DNA from: SLRI01 sp964576715
GTDB lineage: Bacteria > Pseudomonadota > Alphaproteobacteria > Geminicoccales > Geminicoccaceae
Assembly: GCA_964576715.1 (NCBI GenBank)
Contig: CAZNWE010000002.1
Span: 41,280 to 105,279, forward strand
Direction: 5' to 3'
Length of the DNA stretch: 64,000 nt
Below the pieces are notes generated by a model. That model made no database searches and was not told the origin of the DNA. It saw only the letters and a program-made list of their open reading frames with translations. Below are positions 59,102 to 64,000 of this stretch, piece by piece. A program made the translations under genes and the position numbers. The first letter of the stretch is position 1. Every line of letters begins with the position of its first letter.

Positions 59102-59701
59102 ATGGTCGAGCAGGCCTCGAAGGACGAGCGGATGACGGTCGAGGCGTTCCTGGAGTGGGACGACGGCACCGACACGCGCTACGAGCTGATCGACGGGCGG
59201 GTCGTGGCGATGAACCCGCCTTTGGCACCGCATGCGCGGTTGCTGAGCCAAGTTGTGGCGGCGTTGGTCAATCGAATGCCGAGTGGCTGCGGCGTCTATA
59301 CCGGCGGTGGTGCGGTTCGTCCGGGCGATGTCTGGAACTACCGCATCCCAGACGTGTCGGTTTCTTGCACGACGAGCGATCGGCATTGGGTCGAGGCGCC
59401 GCGGCTGGTGTGCGAGATCCTTTCGCCGTCTACAGCGCGGGCCGATCTGACGACGAAGTTGGACTACTACCGTACCTTCCCGTCCATCGAGCTGATCTTG
59501 ATCCTGCATAGCACCAAGCGGCATGCGATTCTCTGGCGAAGGGCCGGGGACGAATGGGTGGTGCGCGATTTCATCGGCTCGGCAGTCCTCGAACTGCCGA
59601 TGGCGACCGCACCGATGCCGCTCGACGAGCTTTATGCGCCGCTGACCTTCGCGGAGCCGAACCCACCGACGGCGCCGGCAGGGACGAGCGAGACGCATTG
59701 A
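59102..59701 (+). CDS. Uma2-family (DUF820) PD-(D/E)XK nuclease-like protein
   Basis: A 199-residue protein. Core motifs: RYELIDGRVVAMNPP, IPDVSVSC (metal Asp) and LVCEILSPSTARADLTTKLD (Glu and downstream Lys), the restriction-endonuclease-like arrangement of the Uma2 family. These genes are abundant in cyanobacteria and some alphaproteobacteria, often in multiple copies; the biological role is unknown. Strong promoter and ribosome site suggest it is expressed. A second copy follows at 59776. Confidence 0.9.
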   Translation: MVEQASKDERMTVEAFLEWDDGTDTRYELIDGRVVAMNPPLAPHARLLSQVVAALVNRMPSGCGVYTGGGAVRPGDVWNYRIPDVSVSCTTSDRHWVEAPRLVCEILSPSTARADLTTKLDYYRTFPSIELILILHSTKRHAILWRRAGDEWVVRDFIGSAVLELPMATAPMPLDELYAPLTFAEPNPPTAPAGTSETH

Positions 59702-59775
59702 TTCGGCGGCGATATCACGATGGAGCGCGCTTGCGCGTCGCGTGGACAGTTCGAACTCTTGCTGGATTTGGTCTG

Positions 59776-60356
59776 ATGGTCGACCGAGCGGCGACGGAGG
59801 AACGGATGACGGTGGACGCGTTCCTCGCGTGGGACGACGGGACCGACACGCGCTACGAGTTGATCGACGGGCGGGTGGTCGCGATGAACCCGCCGATGCC
59901 ACCGCATGCGGCGTTGTTGACGGCGCTCGGCGCCGCACTCTTCGCGCGGGTGCCGCGCGGGTGTCGTGTCTACACCGGGGGTGCGCCCGCAACTTCGCCG
60001 ACGATTCGAATTTTCGGGTGCCAAATGTCGTGATTTCCTGCACGCGAAGTCTGAAGCACTTGATCGAATCGCCTGTCCTGGTCTGCGAGATCCTGTCACC
60101 TTCGACAGCACGACTCGACGTCACGACCAAACTCGACTTTTACCGGGCTCTGCCCAACGTTCGTGAGATCCTCGTCGTTCGGACCACTGAGCGCCACGTG
60201 ACACTCTGGCGACGGTCCGATCCGCAATGGATCGTCGAGGATTTCATCGGCTCCGCCCTGGTGCCGCTCGAATCGACCACGGCGCCTGTGCCACTCGACG
60301 ATCTCTATGCGCCACTGGAAATCGACGAGCCTGACACTACAGGCGATCCGGCTTGA
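59776..60356 (+). pseudogene. second Uma2-family gene, disrupted by a frameshift
   Basis: The first part (MVDRAATEERMTVDAFLAWD ... GCRVYTGG) and the second (NFADDSNFRVPNVVISC, LVCEILSPSTARLDVTTKLD, VPLDDLYAPLEIDE) lie in different frames but align end to end with the copy at 59102-59701. The shift falls at or near the five-G run 59977-59981; one more G would give VYTGGCARNFADD and restore a full-length protein. Either a recent inactivation or a homopolymer sequencing error. The coding sense is otherwise intact to the TGA at 60354-60356. Confidence 0.85.
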
Positions 60357-60496
60357 CGATCCGGGCTCCAGGCGCCTAGAAGACGGGTTCGCGGCGCTGC
60401 TTCGGGCGGCGGCGCGCCTTGTCGCGTATCGACTTCATCAGAGGACAATGCGTCGGCTGTCGGCTCTGCGCCGATCGCCAGCTTTTGGTGCCGGAC

Positions 60497-61867
60497 ATGT
60501 TCGAGAGCCTGAGTGATCGACTGGGTGGCGTTTTCGACGGGCTGCGCAAGCGTGGTGCGCTCGACGAGGACGACGTCGCAGCGGCAATGCGCGAGATCCG
60601 GATCGCCCTGCTCGAGGCCGACGTGGCGCTGCCGGTGGTCAAGAGCTTCGTTGCCCGGGTCAAGGAGCGGGCCATCGGCCAGGAGGTGATCAAGTCGGTC
60701 ACCCCGGGCCAGATGGTCGTCAAGATCGTCCACGACCAGCTCGTCGACCTCCTGGGCGGCGAGCATGCCGGGCTCAACGGGGGTGGCCCGCCGACGGTCG
60801 TGCTGATGGTCGGGCTGCAGGGCTCGGGCAAGACGACGAGCTCGGGCAAGCTGGCGCTGCGCCTCAGGGAAAAGGACAAGAAGCGGGTGCTGCTCGCCTC
60901 GCTCGACGTGCAGCGGCCAGCAGCCCAGCATCAGCTCGAGGTGCTGGCGGGCCAGGCCGGGGTCGAGAGTGCGGCGATCGTGCCGGGCGAGGACCCGCTG
61001 ACGATCACGCGCCGCGCCCTCGATCAGGCCAAGCGCAGCGGCTTCGACGTCTTGATCCTCGATACCGCTGGCCGGCTGGCGATCGACGAAGCCTTGATGG
61101 CCGAACTGGTGCGGGTGCGCGATCTGGCCCAGCCGCACGAGACGCTGTTGGTCGCGGACAGCCTGACCGGTCAGGACGCGGTCAACGTCGCCCGCCATTT
61201 CGCCGACGGCGTCGGGGTCACCGGCATCGTGCTGACCCGCATGGACGGTGACGCGCGCGGTGGTGCGGCCTTGAGCATGCGCGAGGTCACCGGCCAGCCG
61301 ATCAAGTTCGTCGGCACCTCGGAGAAGCTCTCGGGCCTCGATGCCTTCCATCCCGAGCGGATGGCGAACCGCATCCTCGCCATGGGCGACGTGGTCAGCC
61401 TGGTCGAGAAGGCGACCGAAGTGGTCGATCAGGCCGAGGCCGAGAAGCTCGCCCGGAAGATGAGCAAGGGCCGCTTCACGCTGGAGGACATGCGGAGCCA
61501 GCTCAAGCAGGTCGGCAAGATGGGCGGGATGGGCGGCATTCTCGGCATGCTGCCGGGCGTCGGCAAGATCAAGAAGCAGCTGGCCGAGGCCAATATCGAC
61601 GAGCAGATACTGGTCCGGCAGTCGGCGATCATCGACAGCATGACCCGGCACGAGCGGCGCAATCCAGACGTGATCGCCGCCTCGCGCAAGAAGCGGATCG
61701 CCATGGGCTCCGGCACCTCGGTGCAAGAGGTCAACAAGCTCTTGAAGCAGCATCGCCAGATGCAGGACATGATGAAACGGATGAAGAAGGCCGGCGGCGC
61801 CAAGCAGTTCATGGGCCGTCACCTGCCCCCCGGCATGCTGCCGCCGGGCATGCTGCCGCCGCGCTGA
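60497..61867 (+). CDS. ffh: signal recognition particle protein Ffh
   Basis: A 456-residue SRP GTPase that binds signal sequences and 4.5S RNA. N domain DRLGGVFDGLRKRGALDEDD, G domain with VGLQGSGKTTSSGKLALRL, SLDVQRPAAQHQLEVLA, LILDTAGRLAIDEALM and VLTRMDGDARGG. The Met-rich M domain includes KMGGMGGILGMLPGVGKIKK and MKRMKKAGGAKQFM. It ends in a short PPGML tandem repeat. ATG 60497 is the family start; an in-frame extension to 60419 is unusual and lacks a ribosome site. No 4.5S RNA gene was recognised upstream. First gene of the ffh-rpsP-rimM-trmD-rplS group. Confidence 0.97.
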   Translation: MFESLSDRLGGVFDGLRKRGALDEDDVAAAMREIRIALLEADVALPVVKSFVARVKERAIGQEVIKSVTPGQMVVKIVHDQLVDLLGGEHAGLNGGGPPTVVLMVGLQGSGKTTSSGKLALRLREKDKKRVLLASLDVQRPAAQHQLEVLAGQAGVESAAIVPGEDPLTITRRALDQAKRSGFDVLILDTAGRLAIDEALMAELVRVRDLAQPHETLLVADSLTGQDAVNVARHFADGVGVTGIVLTRMDGDARGGAALSMREVTGQPIKFVGTSEKLSGLDAFHPERMANRILAMGDVVSLVEKATEVVDQAEAEKLARKMSKGRFTLEDMRSQLKQVGKMGGMGGILGMLPGVGKIKKQLAEANIDEQILVRQSAIIDSMTRHERRNPDVIAASRKKRIAMGSGTSVQEVNKLLKQHRQMQDMMKRMKKAGGAKQFMGRHLPPGMLPPGMLPPR

Positions 61868-61922
61868 CCCGTTAGCCCCGACACCGCCCCACAACCACCT
61901 TTACCGCAACATAGGAACCTCG

Positions 61923-62264
61923 ATGGCCGTCAAGATCCGTCTCGCCCGTGGCGGCGCCAAGAAGCGCCCGTTCTACCGCATCGTCGCCGCCGACTCGCGC
62001 TTCGCGCGCGATGGCCGCTTCCTGGAGAGGCTCGGCCACTACAACCCGCTGCTGCCCGACGAGCACCCCGAGCGCGTAGTGATCAACGAGGAGCGGGTGA
62101 AGCACTATCTCGGCCACGGTGCGCAGGTCTCCGACCGGATGGCGCGCTTTCTCGACAAGGCCGGCATTCTGCCCGGTGCCACACGCCAGCGCGGTACCGG
62201 CAAGAAGGCCGCCGAGTTCGCCGCCAAGCAGGCGAAGGCCGAGGCCGAAGCGGCCGGTGCGTGA
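61923..62264 (+). CDS. rpsP: 30S ribosomal protein S16
   Basis: A 113-residue ribosomal protein of the small-subunit body. It opens MAVKIRLARGGAKKRPFYRI then VAADSRFARDGRFLERLGHY, the universal S16 signature, and has an Ala/Lys-rich C-terminal extension (KKAAEFAAKQAKAEAEAAGA) common in alphaproteobacteria. It lies 55 bases after ffh and 24 before rimM, conserved gene order. Confidence 0.98.
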   Translation: MAVKIRLARGGAKKRPFYRIVAADSRFARDGRFLERLGHYNPLLPDEHPERVVINEERVKHYLGHGAQVSDRMARFLDKAGILPGATRQRGTGKKAAEFAAKQAKAEAEAAGA

Positions 62265-62288
62265 GCCGGCCCTGCGTTGGATCGCTCG

Positions 62289-62840
62289 ATGCCCGAGAAT
62301 GCACCCGCTGAGCGAAAGCTCGTCTGTGTCGCCGCGGTCGCCGCGGCGCACGGCGTGCGTGGTGCGCTCAAGCTCAAGTGCTTCACCGAGGATGCGGCCA
62401 ATGTCGGGGCGTACGGCCCACTCGTCGACGAGGCCGGCCGTCGCCTGTTCTCGGTCCGGGTCATCGGCCCCGCCAAGGGCGGGGTGATCGTTCAGGTGGC
62501 GGGCATCACCGACCGGGACGCTGCCGAGGCGCTGCGCGGGCTTCGCCTCTACGTGCCGCGCGAACGGCTGCCCGAGCCCGAGCCCGAAGCCTTCTACTAT
62601 GAGGACCTGGTCGGGCTCGCGGTCCAGGACATGGCCGGCAAGGCGCTCGGCCGGGTCATCGCGGTGCACGATTTCGGTGCCGGCGAGGTCATCGAGTATC
62701 GCGGCGAAGCCGGCGAGAGTGGCATGGTGCCGTTCACCATGGCCGCGGTGCCGGACGTCGATCTCGCCGCCGGCCGGCTCATCGTGGCCCCGGCGGCGAT
62801 CGAGCCCGCGCCAGAGATCGGGACGGAGACGGTAGGATGA
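62289..62840 (+). CDS. rimM: ribosome maturation factor RimM
   Basis: A 183-residue factor for 16S rRNA processing and S19 assembly. N-terminal RimM domain VCVAAVAAAHGVRGALKLKC, then a PRC-barrel domain (EAFYYEDLVGLAVQDMAGKA; ESGMVPFTMAAVPDVDLAAG). ATG 62289 is used; a TTG at 62277 in the same frame is possible. Its stop overlaps the trmD start (ATGA). Confidence 0.96.
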   Translation: MPENAPAERKLVCVAAVAAAHGVRGALKLKCFTEDAANVGAYGPLVDEAGRRLFSVRVIGPAKGGVIVQVAGITDRDAAEALRGLRLYVPRERLPEPEPEAFYYEDLVGLAVQDMAGKALGRVIAVHDFGAGEVIEYRGEAGESGMVPFTMAAVPDVDLAAGRLIVAPAAIEPAPEIGTETVG

Positions 62841-63547
62841 GCGCCGCCTGGCGGGCCTCGGTCCTGACCATCTTTCCCGGGATGTTCCCCGGTCCCCTGG
62901 GCCAGTCCCTGCTCGGCAAGGCGCTCGCCGCCGGCATCTGGTCGCTCGAGGCCACCGACGTCCGCAGCTTTGCCACCGACCGCCATCGGAGTGTCGACGA
63001 CGTGCCGTTCGGCGGCGGCGCCGGCATGGTGATGCGCGCCGACGTCATCGACGCCGCGATTGCCGCTGTCCACGGGCCGGACGACCCGCGGCCCCTGCTC
63101 TACATGAGTGCGAAGGGGGTCCGCTTCGATCAGGCGACCGCGCGCGAGCTCGCGGCAGGGCCGGGCGGCGTCATCCTCTGCGGCCGCTACGAGGGGGTCG
63201 ACGAGCGCGTGCTCGAGAAGCACGGCTTGCGCGAGATCTCGCTCGGCGATTTCGTCATGACAGGCGGCGAGATCGCCGCCATGGCGCTGCTCGACGCGAC
63301 CGTCCGTCTGTTGCCCGGGGTGGTCGGCACGGCGGCCTCGCTCGACGACGAGAGCTTCGCCCATGGGCTGCTCGAGTATCCACACTACACGCGGCCGCAG
63401 GTCTGGCAGGGTCGGGCGGTCCCCGAGGTGCTCCTGTCCGGGCATCACGGTCGTATTCGCGACTGGCGAAAGGCCGCTGCCTTGGCCCTCACCCGTCGGC
63501 GACGTCCCGATCTTCTGGACGCGGCCGGCGATGCCCCTACCCCATGA
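62837..63547 (+). CDS. trmD: tRNA (guanine37-N1)-methyltransferase
   Basis: A 236-residue SPOUT methyltransferase that makes m1G37 and prevents frameshifting. The trefoil knot is visible as LYMSAKGVRFDQATARELA, VILCGRYEGVDERVLEKH and EISLGDFVMTGGEIAAMALL with LLPGVVG. The N-terminus LTIFPGMFPGPLGQSLLGKA is standard. It overlaps rimM by four bases and precedes rplS by 37. Confidence 0.97.
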   Translation: MSAAWRASVLTIFPGMFPGPLGQSLLGKALAAGIWSLEATDVRSFATDRHRSVDDVPFGGGAGMVMRADVIDAAIAAVHGPDDPRPLLYMSAKGVRFDQATARELAAGPGGVILCGRYEGVDERVLEKHGLREISLGDFVMTGGEIAAMALLDATVRLLPGVVGTAASLDDESFAHGLLEYPHYTRPQVWQGRAVPEVLLSGHHGRIRDWRKAAALALTRRRRPDLLDAAGDAPTP

Positions 63548-63584
63548 GCGGCGATCTTGAGATCGCCTTGCCGGAGTGCACCAG

Positions 63585-64000
63585 ATGAACGTCATCCAAC
63601 AGATCGAGCAGCAGCAGGTCGCCGCCCTCACCCAGGCGCGACAGATCCCGGATTTCCGACCGGGCGACACCGTCCGCGTCAATGTCCGGGTGATCGAGGG
63701 CAATCGCGAGCGCGTGCAGGGCTTCGAGGGGGTCTGCATCGCGCGGCGCAATCGCAGCATCAATTCGTCCTTCACCGTCCGCAAGATTTCCTACGGCGAA
63801 GGGGTGGAGCGCGTCTTTCCGCTCTACAGCCCGAGGATCGAGAGCATCGAGCTGGTCCGGGCCGGCAAGGTGCGGCGCGCCAAGCTCTACTACCTGCGCG
63901 GCCGGCGCGGCAAGTCGGCGCGGATCGCCGAGCGGCGGATCGACAAGCCCGGTGCTGCCGCAGCCAGCGCCGACACGACATCGATCGCCGCCGCGAACCC
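63585..64000 (+). CDS. rplS: 50S ribosomal protein L19 (3' end outside window)
   Basis: The first 138 codons of L19, a large-subunit protein at the 30S interface. It starts MNVIQQIEQQQVAAL and contains FRPGDTVRVNVRVIEGNRER, VQGFEGVCIARRNRSINSSF and SIELVRAGKVRRAKLYYLRG, all diagnostic. An Ala-rich C-terminal extension has begun when the window ends, so the family core is complete and only the tail is missing. Conserved position after trmD. Confidence 0.97.
   Translation, partial: MNVIQQIEQQQVAALTQARQIPDFRPGDTVRVNVRVIEGNRERVQGFEGVCIARRNRSINSSFTVRKISYGEGVERVFPLYSPRIESIELVRAGKVRRAKLYYLRGRRGKSARIAERRIDKPGAAAASADTTSIAAAN

Noticed and set aside
60357..60496. 4.5S RNA gene upstream of ffh
   Set aside because: The GGAA/GNRA-type core and pairing arms of the SRP RNA hairpin could not be found in these 140 bases.
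60419..60496. N-terminal extension of Ffh with a Cys-rich stretch
   Set aside because: The extension lacks a ribosome site, and the family starts at the MFESLSDRL sequence (60497).
1..64000. Integrated phage or insertion element
   Set aside because: Despite CI-like and XRE regulators, no integrase, transposase, terminal repeats or tRNA attachment site were seen.

Overview
The window is GC-rich bacterial chromosome, most likely from an alphaproteobacterium of the Rhodospirillales type. This is inferred from the block dapF-mtaB-ftsY / ffh-rpsP-rimM-trmD-rplS, the mlaD-DUF2155 pair, a SAM-II riboswitch in front of metZ, hopanoid (hpn) genes and an XRE regulator of alphaproteobacterial style. 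No transposase, integrase, phage structural gene, CRISPR array, rRNA or tRNA was recognised. One 99-base run of N (24095-24193) is an assembly gap.

Region 1 (1-22.2 kb) is a nitrogen-scavenging island. It starts with an M20 carbamoylase-type hydrolase, a cardiolipin synthase and the 3' remnant of a second M20 hydrolase. A complete polyamine-type ABC importer (binding protein, ATPase, two permeases) follows, then a peptide-type ABC importer (binding protein, two permeases, fused double ATPase). After a GST comes a minus-strand operon: isochorismatase-fold hydrolase, NCS2-like permease, AtzG-like and AtzE-like proteins. A GntR/FCD regulator, allophanate hydrolase and a further amidase close the island. 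An AT-rich motif built from the 8-mer TTGCATAC and its complement GTATGCAA lies in the promoters of the peptide-type importer, the hydrolase/permease operon and the allophanate hydrolase. The simplest model is one GntR-controlled regulon that imports a biuret/ureide-like compound and breaks it down through allophanate to ammonia and CO2.

Region 2 (22.2-35.5 kb) holds a divergent peroxiredoxin/persulfide dioxygenase pair, the gap, a degenerate GGDEF-EAL-like protein, cysQ, pyrD, riboswitch-controlled metZ, a HAD hydrolase, a penicillin-acylase-family enzyme, two XRE regulators and an orphan peptide-binding protein.

Region 3 (35.6-43.4 kb) is hopanoid squalene synthesis (hpnC, an hpnD remnant, hpnE). 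A nickel-type ECF transporter cluster, a NikR-like regulator, a MaoC hydratase and a cytochrome c lie between hpnC and hpnE. The transporter keeps the NikM nickel ligands, but the NikR-like protein has lost all four canonical high-affinity ligands and instead has a His-rich tail.

Region 4 (43.4-54.3 kb) has a SWIM-SNF2 helicase, a divergent MarR/GST pair, a long hairpin, a YHS-domain protein, and a 2-hydroxyacid dehydrogenase, Gfo/Idh/MocA dehydrogenase and TRAP transporter group probably used for an organic or sugar acid.

Region 5 (54.4-64 kb) is core: a 27-residue membrane micro-ORF, DUF2155, mlaD, ftsY, mtaB and dapF on the minus strand, then two tandem Uma2-type genes (the second frameshifted), and ffh, rpsP, rimM, trmD and rplS on the plus strand. 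rplS is cut by the window end.
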